Source: an uncultured Oscillospiraceae bacterium (GTDB lineage Bacteria > Bacillota > Clostridia > Oscillospirales > Oscillospiraceae). From it: a stretch of 58,345 nucleotides of DNA. Where the stretch lies: NCBI GenBank assembly GCA_934591845.1, contig CAKTPO010000013.1:1-58345 (forward strand), read 5' to 3'. Position numbers and translations under genes: made by a program. Positions 8,447 to 17,825 of the stretch are shown one piece after another (positions within the stretch are counted from its first letter, which is position 1; every line of letters starts with the position of its first letter). A model generated the notes under the pieces. That model made no database searches. It was not told the origin of the DNA and worked only from the letters and a program-made list of their open reading frames with translations.

Positions 8447-9802
8447 ATGGAAAAAACACTGCACCGGGTCCTCCTGGCGGGGACCAACAGCGGCTGCGGA
8501 AAGACCACCCTGGTTTCCGGCCTGCTGTTTGCGTTAAACCGCCGGGGGGAACGGGTCTGCTCTTTCAAATGCGGCCCGGACTATATTGACCCCATGTTCC
8601 ACGCCTCGGCCCTCCACACCCCCTGCCGGAACCTGGACTTGCAATTCGTCTCCCCAAATACCCTGCGCTATCTCATGGCCCAGGGCAGCCGGGGATACAG
8701 TTTGGCGGTGACAGAGGGGGTCATGGGCTACTATGACGGGGTGGGGCTGACCACTGCGGCCAGTTCCTACGCCGTGGCCCAGGCGACAAGAGCCCCCACG
8801 GTGCTGACAGTGGATGCCCGGGGAGCGGCCCACTCGGTGTTGGCGGTGATCTCCGGCTTTTTGAATCTCCATCCGGACAGCGGCATCAAAGGCGTGATTC
8901 TAAACCGCTGCTCCCCCATGTTCTACCCCCGGCTTCGGGATGCCATTCTGGAAACCTTTGGCGGGCAAGTAAAACCCTTGGGGTATCTGCCGGTGATGAA
9001 AGACTGCACCCTGGAAAGCCGCCATTTGGGGCTGATCACCGCCCAGGAAATGACGGATCTACAGGAAAAACTGGGTCTACTGGCAGACCAAATCGAAAAA
9101 AGTGTGGATATTCCCGGCATCCTCGCCCTGGCAGCGGAAGCACCGCCCCTTTTCTGGGAAGCACCCATTCTTCCCCCAAAGACCCAAAAGGTAAGAATAG
9201 CGGTGGCCAAAGACCGGGCGTTCTGCTTTTACTACCAGGACAATCTGGACTTACTGGAAGAACTGGGTGGGGAACTGGTACCCTTTTCGCCCCTGGAAGA
9301 TGAAGCACTGCCCCCGAACATTCAGGGCCTTTATTTAGGCGGCGGGTACCCGGAGCTGTATGCAAAGCAGCTGGAAGATAACGAGACTATGCGCGCCTCC
9401 ATTTTCCAGGCCCTGGCCGGGGGGCTTCCCTGCATTGCCGAATGCGGGGGCTTCCTGTACCTGATGGCCAAACTGGAAGGGGCCAACATGGTGGGCTTCT
9501 TCCCCGGCGAGGGCCGGAACACGGGAAAGCTGTCCCGGTTCGGCTATGTGACCCTGACGGCCCGGAAAGACAATCTCCTCTGCCCCGCCGGGGATGCCAT
9601 TCCCGCCCACGAATTCCACTATTATGACACGACTTGCAATGGGGCAGACTTCCTGGCCCAAAAGGCCGATGGCCGTCATTGGGACTGCGGCCACGGAAAC
9701 GAAATCCTGTACGCCGGGTTCCCCCACTTTCATTTTTACGCCAAACCGGATATGGCAGGCCGGTTTCTCCGGGCCTGTGAAGCGTTTTTAACAAAGGAGT
9801 AA
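8447..9802 (+). CDS. cbiA: Cobyrinate a,c-diamide synthase CbiA
   Basis: 451 aa, the usual family length. It amidates the a and c side chains of cobyrinate using glutamine and ATP. The N-terminal dethiobiotin-synthetase-like domain has the P-loop AGTNSGCGKTT (about 11-21). The C-terminal class I glutamine amidotransferase domain has LGGGYPELYAKQLEDN (297-312) and the nucleophile Cys333 in PCIAECGGFLYL. It is the first gene behind the riboswitch. The RBS (GGTGAT) is weak, so translation may depend on the leader structure. Only five bases separate it from cbiC. Having cbiA first, before the ring-building genes, is common in Clostridia. Confidence 0.95.
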   Translation: MEKTLHRVLLAGTNSGCGKTTLVSGLLFALNRRGERVCSFKCGPDYIDPMFHASALHTPCRNLDLQFVSPNTLRYLMAQGSRGYSLAVTEGVMGYYDGVGLTTAASSYAVAQATRAPTVLTVDARGAAHSVLAVISGFLNLHPDSGIKGVILNRCSPMFYPRLRDAILETFGGQVKPLGYLPVMKDCTLESRHLGLITAQEMTDLQEKLGLLADQIEKSVDIPGILALAAEAPPLFWEAPILPPKTQKVRIAVAKDRAFCFYYQDNLDLLEELGGELVPFSPLEDEALPPNIQGLYLGGGYPELYAKQLEDNETMRASIFQALAGGLPCIAECGGFLYLMAKLEGANMVGFFPGEGRNTGKLSRFGYVTLTARKDNLLCPAGDAIPAHEFHYYDTTCNGADFLAQKADGRHWDCGHGNEILYAGFPHFHFYAKPDMAGRFLRACEAFLTKE

Positions 9803-9807
9803 AGGCT

Positions 9808-10434
9808 ATGCTGGAAATTGTAAAACCCATGGATATTGAAAAGCGGAGCTTTGAAATCATCACGGAGCTTTTGGGGGATACCCCCATCCCCAAGGAAAAC
9901 GAGCTGGTGGTGAAGCGGGTCATCCACACCTCTGCGGATTTTGACTATGCCAAAAATCTGGTATTCTCCCAGGATGCCGTGGCCAAGGGCATTGAAGCCC
10001 TGAAAAAGGGCTGTGACATCGTCACCGATACCCAGATGGCCAAGGCCGGGATCAACAAGACCATTCTTGGAAAATTGGGGGGCCAGGTCCACTGCTTTAT
10101 GTCAGACCCCGATGTGGCGGCGGAAGCCAAGGAGCGGGGCATTACCCGGGCCATTGTCTCCATGGAGCGGGCGGCGGCCCTAGAAAAGCCATGCATTTTT
10201 GCCATCGGTAACGCCCCCACGGCCCTGATTTCCATCAAAGAGCAGATGGAAAAAGGCCAACTGCACCCGGCCCTCATCATCGGCGTGCCGGTGGGCTTTG
10301 TAAACGTGGTGGAGAGCAAGGAGCTGATCATCCAGTCCGGTCTGGCCCCCTACATCGTGGCCCGGGGCCGGAAAGGCGGCAGCAACGTGGCCGCCGCCAT
10401 CTGTAACGCCCTGCTCTATCAGATTACAAGATAA
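9808..10434 (+). CDS. cbiC: Cobalt-precorrin-8 methylmutase CbiC
   Basis: 208 aa, normal length. It moves the C11 methyl group to C12 to give cobyrinate. Family features include DTQMAKAGI near residues 73-81, IVSMERAAALEKPCIFAIGNAPTA split around 120-145, and GVPVGFVNVVESKE around 158-171; the catalytic His lies in the RVIHTSADFDY region (37-47). The RBS AAGGAG is close upstream. Its stop codon TAA overlaps the cbiD start in a TAATG arrangement, indicating translational coupling. Confidence 0.95.
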   Translation: MLEIVKPMDIEKRSFEIITELLGDTPIPKENELVVKRVIHTSADFDYAKNLVFSQDAVAKGIEALKKGCDIVTDTQMAKAGINKTILGKLGGQVHCFMSDPDVAAEAKERGITRAIVSMERAAALEKPCIFAIGNAPTALISIKEQMEKGQLHPALIIGVPVGFVNVVESKELIIQSGLAPYIVARGRKGGSNVAAAICNALLYQITR

Positions 10435-11564
10435 TGGAAGAGTTTGTTGTAAAAGACGGGAAGCAGCTGCGCATGGGCTACACCACCGGCTCCTGTGCCG
10501 CTGCCGCCGCCAAGGCGGCGGGGTGGATGCTGCTGACAGGCAGGGAAAAAAACGCCATCGGTCTGCACACCCCCAAGGGCATTGACCTGACCCTAAAAGT
10601 AGAGGAGATCACCCGGGGAATGGATTTTGTGTCCTGCGCCATTGCCAAGGATGCGGGAGACGACCCGGACGTGACGGCGGGGGCCCTGATTTACGCCCGC
10701 GTCAGCAAAGAGGAGACGCCGGGCGTGCGCATTGACGGGGGCTTTGGCGTGGGCCGGGTGACAAAACCGGGCCTGGACCAGCCTGTGGGCAACGCCGCCA
10801 TCAATTCTGTCCCCCGGAAAATGATTGAAGAAAACCTACTGGAAGTGGCCAGGGCTTTGGATTACACCGGGGGTTTCCGGGTGGAAATTTCCGTACCCCT
10901 GGGCCAGGAACTGGCCAAAAAGACCTTTAACCCCCGGCTGGGCATTGTAGGGGGCATTTCCATTCTGGGTACCACCGGCATTGTAGAGCCCATGAGCGAA
11001 CAGGCACTGGTGGATACCATTCGGGTGGAACTGCGGCAAAAACGCACCCAGGGGGACTATGTGCTGCTGACCCCAGGGAACTACGGCTCGGATTTCATCC
11101 GGGACAGCCTGGGTATTGACCCTAAAACGGCAGTCCAGGTCTCCAATTTCATCGGCGTGTCCCTGGACATCTGCCGGGAACTGGGCTTCCGGGGCTGTGT
11201 CCTCATTGGCCATATCGGAAAATTGGTAAAACTGGCCGGCGGCATGATGAACACCCACTCCAAATACGGCGACTGCCGGACAGAGATCCTCTCCGCCATG
11301 GCCGGTGCCGAGGGGGTGGACAAAGCCACCATCCAGTCCATGCTGGAATGCGTCAGCTGTGACGACTGCCTGCGGCTGCTGGGGTCTGACCGGGAAGCAG
11401 TTCTGGCCCGCCTGATGGGCCGCATCCACTTCCACCTGCAATACAAAGCCCAGGACATGGAGGTAGGCTGCGCCATGTTTTCCAAGGAATACGGGCTGTT
11501 GGGGAAAACGGAGAACGTGGACGAACTGATTGGGAAAATCCTAAAGCAGAAAATTGACAATTGA
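10434..11564 (+). CDS. cbiD: Cobalt-precorrin-5B (C1)-methyltransferase CbiD
   Basis: 376 aa. CbiD is specific to the anaerobic pathway and methylates C1 after ring contraction. The N-terminal LRMGYTTGSCAAAAAKAA (13-30) and the central GDDPDVTAGALI are diagnostic, as is GGISILGTTGIVEPMSE. It starts at the TAATG overlap with cbiC. The last residues (KIDN) and stop codon are written by the first unit of a 7-nt repeat array that begins here, so the true ancestral C-terminus may have been slightly different. Confidence 0.95.
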   Translation: MEEFVVKDGKQLRMGYTTGSCAAAAAKAAGWMLLTGREKNAIGLHTPKGIDLTLKVEEITRGMDFVSCAIAKDAGDDPDVTAGALIYARVSKEETPGVRIDGGFGVGRVTKPGLDQPVGNAAINSVPRKMIEENLLEVARALDYTGGFRVEISVPLGQELAKKTFNPRLGIVGGISILGTTGIVEPMSEQALVDTIRVELRQKRTQGDYVLLTPGNYGSDFIRDSLGIDPKTAVQVSNFIGVSLDICRELGFRGCVLIGHIGKLVKLAGGMMNTHSKYGDCRTEILSAMAGAEGVDKATIQSMLECVSCDDCLRLLGSDREAVLARLMGRIHFHLQYKAQDMEVGCAMFSKEYGLLGKTENVDELIGKILKQKIDN

Positions 11565-11720
11565 CAATGGACAATTGACAATTATTGGAGAAACCAACGT
11601 TCCTATATGTAGGGGCGGCAACCTTGCCGCCCGCCACGTAGCGGATACAACCTGTTTATATAAACGGTATCACTTGTCTCCATTTGTAAAAAACTGTCAA
11701 CTGTCAACTGTCAACTAAAT
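11562..11720. repeat. Composite intergenic repeat element, copy 3 (short form)
   Basis: Lies between cbiD and cbiF. TTGACAA-type units at 11550-11582, a variant inverted repeat GGGGCGGCAACCTTGCCGCCC near 11612-11632, and ACTGTCA units at 11696-11716. The long 125-bp hairpin module is absent. Confidence 0.8.
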
Positions 11721-11739
11721 AAAAACTGGAGGAATACAC

Positions 11740-12504
11740 ATGGTACATTTTGTCGGCGCCGGCTGTGGTGCGGCGGATTTGATCACGGTGCGGGGGGCGA
11801 AGCTTTTGTCCCAGGCGGATGTTGTGATTTATGCCGGGTCTTTGGTGAACCCGGAATTGCTGAACTACTGCAAAGAGGGCTGCGAAATTCATAACAGCGC
11901 AAAAATGACCCTGGAGGAGACCACGGCGGTGATCGTCAAGGCGGAAGCCGAGGGCAAGACCACCGTGCGGCTCCACACCGGGGATTCCAGCATTTACGGT
12001 GCCGTCCGGGAGCAGTTTGACGAACTGATCCCCCGGGGCATTGAATATGACGTGACCCCCGGAGTCAGTGCGTTCTGCGGGGCAGCGGCTTCCTTAAAGC
12101 AGGAGTTTACCCTGCCAGAGGTGAGCCAGACCGTGATCATCACCCGGCAGTCCGGAAGAACCCTGGTGCCGGAGAAAGAGAGCATCCGCTCCCTGGCGGC
12201 CCACCGGGCCACCATGTGCCTGTACCTCAGCACCCGGCTTACCGAGGAGCTGCAAAAGGAACTGATGGAGGGGGGCTACCCCGGCTCGACCCCCGTGGCG
12301 GTGGTTTTCAAGGCCAGCTGGCCTGACGAGCGAATCTACCACTGCACCGTAGACACCCTCCACAAAACCGTGACGGAAAACGACCTGACCCGCACCAGCC
12401 TGATCATCGTTGGGGACTGCATGGGGGAAAAATACGCCAAATCTTTCCTCTATGACCCCAGCTACGAGCGGCCTTTCCATGAGGCGGCCAAGAAATGCGA
12501 CTGA
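11740..12504 (+). CDS. cbiF: Cobalt-precorrin-4 C11-methyltransferase CbiF
   Basis: 254 aa SAM-dependent tetrapyrrole methylase. Begins MVHFVGAGCGAADLITVRG, the N-terminal SAM-binding motif of CbiF/CobM. HTGDSSIYGAVREQ (87-100) and VTPGVSAFCGAAA (109-121) are the other class signatures. GGAGGAA RBS 8 bases before ATG. First gene after the third repeat element; it has no obvious promoter of its own, so probably continues the cbi transcript. Overlaps cbiG by 10 bases. Confidence 0.95.
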   Translation: MVHFVGAGCGAADLITVRGAKLLSQADVVIYAGSLVNPELLNYCKEGCEIHNSAKMTLEETTAVIVKAEAEGKTTVRLHTGDSSIYGAVREQFDELIPRGIEYDVTPGVSAFCGAAASLKQEFTLPEVSQTVIITRQSGRTLVPEKESIRSLAAHRATMCLYLSTRLTEELQKELMEGGYPGSTPVAVVFKASWPDERIYHCTVDTLHKTVTENDLTRTSLIIVGDCMGEKYAKSFLYDPSYERPFHEAAKKCD

Positions 12505-13511
12505 GCATCCTTAGTTTCACCCGCCGGGGCTGCGCCCTGGCAAAAAAGGTTCAAAAGGCCCTTTCTCCGGAAGAATGCCGGATGATGACCATGGAAAAGT
12601 TCCGGGAACCGGGGTTTGAAGTCTACCACCCTCCGCTGATTCAGGCGGTGGGAGAGCTGTTTTCCTGGTGTGACCAGCTGGTGTTCATCGGCAGCACCGG
12701 AATGGCCGTCCGGGGGATTGCCCCCTGGGTAAAGGATAAGAAAACCGACCCCGGTGTTACGGTGATCGATGAGAGAGGGACCTATGTGATCTCCCTCCTC
12801 TCCGGCCACATCGGCGGGGCCAACGCCCTGACCCTTCGTTTGGCCCAGGCCATTGGGGCGCAACCCATCATCACCACCGCCACAGACGTGGAGGGCCGGT
12901 TTTCCGTAGATGCCTGGGCAGCAGAGCGGGGCTTTTTCATTGGCAGCTTAACCCTGGCCAAAGCGGTGGCGGGGGCCATTTTAGAGGGGGACATCCCCAT
13001 CTGCGCCGACAAGCCCCTGCCCCAAACCCTCCCCGCCGGTCTGGTGCCGGGGGACAAAGGTTCTTTGGGCATTTATGTAGGGATTTATGACCGCAGCCCC
13101 TTTGAAAAAACCCTGCACATCATCCCCCGGGTGCTGACCTTAGGCCTGGGCTGCCGCCGGGGGACGGAGAAAGACACCATTGCCCTGGGCGTGGCCCAGG
13201 TTTTCAGGGAACGGGGTCTTGACCCTCGGGCCCTTTTAGGGGCCGCTTCCATTGACCTCAAAGCAGATGAACCGGGGCTTCTGGCTTTCTGTGCCGAAAA
13301 GCAGCTGCCGGTGCGCTTTTACAGTGCGCCGGAACTCCGGCAAGCCCCAGGGACGTTCCCGCCCTCGGCCTTTGTGTCCTCCGTTACCGGGGTGGACAAT
13401 GTGTGCCAGCGGGCGGCGGCCATGGAGGGCGGCCGGATCATCCTGGAAAAAACAGTCTGCCAGGGCATTACCCTGGCTGTAGCGGAACAAGATTGGGAGG
13501 TATCCTTTTGA
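12495..13511 (+). CDS. cbiG: Cobalt-precorrin-5A hydrolase CbiG
   Basis: 338 aa. CbiG opens the delta-lactone and releases the C20 fragment as acetaldehyde in the anaerobic route. The N-terminal/middle region has FIGSTGMAVRGIAPWVKDK and SLLSGHIGGANALT; the C-terminal domain has LGLGCRRGTEKDTI and SIDLKADEPGLLAFC, all typical. It starts inside cbiF (ATG at 12495) and its TGA stop overlaps the TTG start of cbiH, so the three are tightly coupled. Confidence 0.95.
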   Translation: MRLSILSFTRRGCALAKKVQKALSPEECRMMTMEKFREPGFEVYHPPLIQAVGELFSWCDQLVFIGSTGMAVRGIAPWVKDKKTDPGVTVIDERGTYVISLLSGHIGGANALTLRLAQAIGAQPIITTATDVEGRFSVDAWAAERGFFIGSLTLAKAVAGAILEGDIPICADKPLPQTLPAGLVPGDKGSLGIYVGIYDRSPFEKTLHIIPRVLTLGLGCRRGTEKDTIALGVAQVFRERGLDPRALLGAASIDLKADEPGLLAFCAEKQLPVRFYSAPELRQAPGTFPPSAFVSSVTGVDNVCQRAAAMEGGRIILEKTVCQGITLAVAEQDWEVSF

Positions 13512-14236
13512 AGCTGTATATTGTGGGCATCGGCCCAGGAAATTATGAGAATATGACCATTCGGGCAGACCGGGCCTTGCAGGAGTCCCAGGTCATTGTG
13601 GGCTATCCTGTGTATGTGGATTTGGTAAAAGACCGGTATCCGGACAAAGAATATCTGTCCACCCCCATGACCCAGGAGGCGGACCGCTGCCGCATGGCAA
13701 TTGACGAGGCCCAAAAGGGCAAGACCGTAGCCATGGTCTGCTCCGGCGACAGCGGCATTTACGGCATGGCGGCCCTCATCTATGAGCTGCTGGGGGAGGA
13801 TCCGTCCGTAGAAGCAGAGGTAGTGCCGGGCCTTACCGCCGCCTGTTCCGGCGGGGCGGTGCTGGGTGCGCCCCTGACCCACGATTTTGCGGTCATCAGC
13901 CTGTCCGACCGGCTGACCCCCTGGGAGAAGATCACCGCACGGCTGGAACACGCCGCCCAGGCAGATTTGTCTATCGTTCTGTATAACCCCAAAAGCCATG
14001 GCCGCCCTGACCATCTGGCCAAGGCCTGTGACATTCTATTAAAATACCTTCCCGAAACCCGGCCCTGCGGCATTGTCCGCAACATTGGCCGGGAGGGCCA
14101 GAGCAAGACCCTGCTGACCCTGAAGGACCTGCGGGATTTTGACGCGGACATGTTCTGCACGGTGTTCATCGGCAACGCCCAGACCAAGGTTCTTGCCGGG
14201 AACCTGGTGACCCCCAGAGGCTACCGGGATGTATAA
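13508..14236 (+). CDS. cbiH: Cobalt-precorrin-3B C17-methyltransferase CbiH
   Basis: 242 aa SAM-dependent methylase that also contracts the corrin ring. Starts KLYIVGIGPGNYENMT, with VCSGDSGIYGMAALIYE and VVPGLTAACSGGAVLGAP as further motifs. I chose the TTG at 13508: GGGAGG lies 7 bases upstream, homology begins there, and it overlaps the cbiG stop as TTGA. An ATG-led frame from 13403 would add about 35 residues that are just cbiG read out of frame. Overlaps the next gene by 8 bases. Confidence 0.94.
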   Translation: MKLYIVGIGPGNYENMTIRADRALQESQVIVGYPVYVDLVKDRYPDKEYLSTPMTQEADRCRMAIDEAQKGKTVAMVCSGDSGIYGMAALIYELLGEDPSVEAEVVPGLTAACSGGAVLGAPLTHDFAVISLSDRLTPWEKITARLEHAAQADLSIVLYNPKSHGRPDHLAKACDILLKYLPETRPCGIVRNIGREGQSKTLLTLKDLRDFDADMFCTVFIGNAQTKVLAGNLVTPRGYRDV

Positions 14237-16217
14237 GCTGTGTGTATTCGCCGGAACGGCAGACGGACGGGCCTTGATCCGCTGGCTGGCCCCCCAGGCC
14301 CAGGTTCTGGCCTGTGCCGCCACGGAGTACGGCGGGGAGTTGCTGGAAGAAATTCCCGGGGTGGAAGTCTCCGCGGGCCGGTTGGACCGGGAAGCCATGG
14401 AACAGCTGTTCCGGCAGCGCAGGTTTGACTGCGTGGTGGATGCCACCCATCCCTATGCCCCCATTGTCACCGAAAATATCCGCAGTGCCTGTGCAGAAAC
14501 CGCCACCCCCTATCTCCGGCTGACCCGGGACGGCGGGGTGCCGGAAAACTGCCTGTGGGCAGACTCCACCGCCCAGGCGGTGGAGATGCTAAAGTCCCTC
14601 CCCGGAAACATTTTTCTCACCACCGGCAGCAAGGAATTAATGGCCTATACGGCTCTGCCGGACTTTGCCCAGCGGGTCTATGCCCGGGTGCTGCCAGTGG
14701 AAGCAAGTATGGCCGCCTGTCGGGAAGCGGGACTGCCCGCCGCCCATACCTATGGGATGCAAGGGCCTTTTTCCCAGGAATTAAACGTGGCCATGCTCCA
14801 CGCCTGTGCAGGCTCCATATTGGTGACCAAGCAGACCGGGGCCAAAGGCGGCTTCTGGGAAAAGGTAGAGGCGGCGCAAAAAGCCGGCTGCACCTTGCTG
14901 GTCATTGGCAGACCGGAGAGTGCGCCGGGGCAGAGCTTTGGAGACACCGTGCGGGAACTGTGCCGCCGGTTTGATTTGAAAGTGCGGCCCAAAGTCACCG
15001 TGGTGGGCATCGGCCCGGGAGACCGGGGCCATGAGACCCTGGCAGCCCGGGAGGCCATTGCCCAGGCGGATTGTCTCATTGGCGCGGCCAGAATGCTGGA
15101 AGCCGTGGCCGCTCCGGGGCAGCTGAAAGTGGAAGCCATTGCCCCGGAAGCCATCTGTGGGGCTATTGAGCGCCATCCGGAGTGCGAAAAGTTCGCCGTG
15201 GTCATGGCGGGAGACGTGGGCTTTTACAGCGGCACCAAAAAGCTGCTGCCATTGCTTTCTCACTGTCAGGTGACCTTGGAGCCGGGGTTATCCAGCCTGG
15301 TGGTGCTGTGTTCCCGGCTGGGGGTCAGCTATGAAGATGTGTTCTGCCTGAGTCTTCATGGCCGGGAGGGAGACATTGCCGGGGCGGTGAACCGCCACGG
15401 AAAGGTCTTTGCCCTGGTTGGGGGCGAAAACGGCATGAAAAACCTCTGCCAACGTTTGACGGACGCAGGTCTGGGAGAGGTAAAAGTGGCCGTGGGCGAG
15501 CGGCTGGGCTACCCGGAGGAACGCATTACCCAGGGCACCGCCCAGGAACTTTCCCAGGGGCAGTTTGACAAGCTCAGCGTGGCCCTCATCACCGGCGGTG
15601 GCCAGGGCATTGTGACCCAGGGCTTGCCGGATGAGACCTTCCTGCGGGGCAGCCATGCCGACGGCACGGTGGTACCCATGACCAAAAGCGAGGTGCGGGC
15701 CGTGGCCCTGTCCAAGCTGGGCCTGACCCGCCAATCCGTCTGCTGGGACATTGGGGCAGGTACCGGTTCCGTGGCCATTGAAATGGCCCTGCAAGCAGAC
15801 CTGGGCCACACCTACGCCGTGGAAAAAAAGCCGGAGGCCCTGGCATTGCTACAGGAAAACGCCCGTCGGCTCCACGTGGCCAACCTGACAGCGGTAGAAG
15901 CCCTGGCCCCCCAGGGCTGTGAAGATTTGCCCGCCCCCACCCATGTGTTCATCGGCGGCAGCTCCGGCAACATGGAAGCCATTCTGAATGCCGCCTGGGC
16001 CAAAAACCCCTCTGCCCGCATTGTGGCAGCAGCGGTGGCCCTGGAAACCGTGGCAGAACTGACCCGCCTGACCAAAACCCACCCCGCCCAAACCCTCTGC
16101 CTCACCGTCGCCCAGGCCCACAAAGTTGGACCCTACACCATGATGCAGGGGCAGAACCCCATCTATCTGGTTACGTTTAACGAACGAAGCAGCCATGACG
16201 GGTTAGTTGACAGTTGA
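14229..16217 (+). CDS. cbiJET: Trifunctional fusion CbiJ-CbiE-CbiT
   Basis: 662 aa with three enzymes in a row. Residues about 1-250 are cobalt-precorrin-6A reductase (CbiJ/CobK: FAGTADGRALIRWL, DATHPYAPIVTENI, VTKQTGAKGGFWEKVEAA). About 255-455 are the C5/C15 methylase CbiE (VTVVGIGPGDRGHETLAAR, VVMAGDVGFYSGTKKL). About 460-660 are the C15-methylating decarboxylase CbiT (SEVRAVALSKLGL, then the SAM motif WDIGAGTGSVAIEMALQADL). Together they convert cobalt-precorrin-6A to -8. CbiE-CbiT fusions (CobL) are well known; adding the reductase in front gives three consecutive steps in one chain. The last residues VDS and the stop come from a 7-nt repeat unit. Confidence 0.94.
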   Translation: MYKLCVFAGTADGRALIRWLAPQAQVLACAATEYGGELLEEIPGVEVSAGRLDREAMEQLFRQRRFDCVVDATHPYAPIVTENIRSACAETATPYLRLTRDGGVPENCLWADSTAQAVEMLKSLPGNIFLTTGSKELMAYTALPDFAQRVYARVLPVEASMAACREAGLPAAHTYGMQGPFSQELNVAMLHACAGSILVTKQTGAKGGFWEKVEAAQKAGCTLLVIGRPESAPGQSFGDTVRELCRRFDLKVRPKVTVVGIGPGDRGHETLAAREAIAQADCLIGAARMLEAVAAPGQLKVEAIAPEAICGAIERHPECEKFAVVMAGDVGFYSGTKKLLPLLSHCQVTLEPGLSSLVVLCSRLGVSYEDVFCLSLHGREGDIAGAVNRHGKVFALVGGENGMKNLCQRLTDAGLGEVKVAVGERLGYPEERITQGTAQELSQGQFDKLSVALITGGGQGIVTQGLPDETFLRGSHADGTVVPMTKSEVRAVALSKLGLTRQSVCWDIGAGTGSVAIEMALQADLGHTYAVEKKPEALALLQENARRLHVANLTAVEALAPQGCEDLPAPTHVFIGGSSGNMEAILNAAWAKNPSARIVAAAVALETVAELTRLTKTHPAQTLCLTVAQAHKVGPYTMMQGQNPIYLVTFNERSSHDGLVDS

Positions 16218-16845
16218 CAGTTAGGTCCGAATTGACAATTGACAATGGACAATTGTCAATTTTTTGGGGGACGGAGGTTTTACCTTTGCGTTCGTTGTTC
16301 CTACAATAGAACACGCTGGCCCTCATTAGAAAGGCCTCGGTTGAAAACGTGTACCAATCAGCAAAACCGTAGGGAACGGCCTATGTGCCGTTCCGTGGGT
16401 GAAAGGACGGAACCGTTCCCAATAAACCCCGCCACCCCAAAGCCCGGTACAAAAGCTTCCCCACTGGGGAAGCTGGCAGGGCGCAGCCCTGACTGATGAG
16501 GGCGGGGCGGCCTGAAACATTCTAGAAACTGTAGGCGAATTCGTAGAAACGCAACCTCATTGTCATTCAGGCCTTGAGCGTTAGCGGAGTGGAGGAATCC
16601 ACCACGTAGGATGAGAAATAACCACAAAGTAAAATCCGCCACTTGCGTGGATTCCTCGACTCACCCCGTTCGCTCGGAATGACATGTCGGGAGGTGGATT
16701 TGTTTTATCCGCACAGGTTATAATCGCAACGCCCCCCGGAACGGCACACAGGCCGTTCCCTACGGTTTCGCTGGAGGGTTTTACCCCTGCGTCCATTGTT
16801 TCTACAACAAAAAACGTCACTCTAATCTGCATCTGAAAAGAGAAC
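16200..16845. repeat. Composite intergenic repeat element, copy 4 (long form)
   Basis: Fills the 632-base gap between cbiJET and cbiB; no gene seen. Order: 7-nt array (16203-16262), GGAACGGC inverted repeat (16373-16394), a short hairpin with arms AGCTTCCCC/GGGGAAGCT (about 16454-16473), the 125-bp hairpin module (16561-16685), a conserved GGTTATAAT stretch (about 16717), and a second GGAACGGC inverted repeat in the other orientation (16738-16759). Confidence 0.85.
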
Positions 16846-16849
16846 AAAC

Positions 16850-17806
16850 ATGAGAAAAGAAATCCTGATTTCCCTGGTGCTGGGCTTTCTGCTGGATTGC
16901 CTGCTGGGGGACCCCCATTCTATTCCCCATCCGGTGGTGGCCATGGGTAAAATGATCTCCGGCCTTGAAAAGCTGCTGCGGCGGCTGTTTCCCAAGACGA
17001 AACCTGGCGAAATTGCCGCCGGGGCGGTGTTATGGGTGCTGATGGTGGCGGTGAGCTTCCTGGTGCCGTTTGCCATCCTTTGGGCTTGCGGTCAGGTTGC
17101 CCCCTGGCTGCGGGTGGCCGGGAGCAGTCTGATGTGCTGGCAAATCCTGGCGGCCAGGAGCCTGAAAACCGAGAGCATGAAGGTCTATACCGCCTTAAAA
17201 TCCGGCACCATTGAGGATGCCCGCTATGCCGTTTCCATGATCGTTGGTCGGGATACCCAGGAACTGGATGCTCCGGCGGTGGCCCGGGCGGCGGTGGAGA
17301 CCGTGGCGGAAAACTGCTCTGATGGGGTCATCGCCCCCATGCTGTTTTTCGCCCTGGGGGGTGCGCCCCTGGCCTTTGCCTACAAAGCCGTCAACACCAT
17401 GGATTCCATGCTGGGCTATGTGGAAATGCCCTATAAAAACATCGGCCTGGTTCCGGCCAAGCTGGATGATGTGTTTAATTTTATCCCCGCCAGGCTTTGC
17501 GCCCTGGCCATGCTGGCGGCAGGGGGACTTCTGGGCCTGAATGTGAAAAACGGCTGGAAGATTTTCAGGCGAGACCGGTATCACCATGCCAGTCCCAACT
17601 CTGCCCAGACGGAATCCGTCTGCGCCGGACTTTTAGGGTTGCGGCTGGCGGGGGATGCCTGGTACCATGGGGTGCTGCACAAGAAGCCCTACATCGGGGA
17701 CGCCCTGCGGGAGATCACCCCGGAGGATATTCCCTTGAGCTGCAAACTGATGTACGGCACCACCCTGGTGATGCTGGCCCTCTGCGCCCTGGCCCTGGCA
17801 CTGTAA
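16850..17806 (+). CDS. cbiB: Adenosylcobinamide-phosphate synthase CbiB
   Basis: 318 aa membrane protein. CbiB attaches the aminopropanol(-phosphate) arm to adenosylcobyric acid. The start LGFLLDCLLGDPHSIPHPVV and the middle ETVAENCSDGVIAPMLFFAL with YKAVNTMDSMLGY are family signatures; several hydrophobic helices (about 60-85, 150-175, 225-245, 300-318). RBS is poor (AAAGAGAA). Twenty bases separate it from the cobD decarboxylase, which supplies its substrate. Confidence 0.95.
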   Translation: MRKEILISLVLGFLLDCLLGDPHSIPHPVVAMGKMISGLEKLLRRLFPKTKPGEIAAGAVLWVLMVAVSFLVPFAILWACGQVAPWLRVAGSSLMCWQILAARSLKTESMKVYTALKSGTIEDARYAVSMIVGRDTQELDAPAVARAAVETVAENCSDGVIAPMLFFALGGAPLAFAYKAVNTMDSMLGYVEMPYKNIGLVPAKLDDVFNFIPARLCALAMLAAGGLLGLNVKNGWKIFRRDRYHHASPNSAQTESVCAGLLGLRLAGDAWYHGVLHKKPYIGDALREITPEDIPLSCKLMYGTTLVMLALCALALAL

Positions 17807-17825
17807 AAAAGGAGAACAAGACTTC

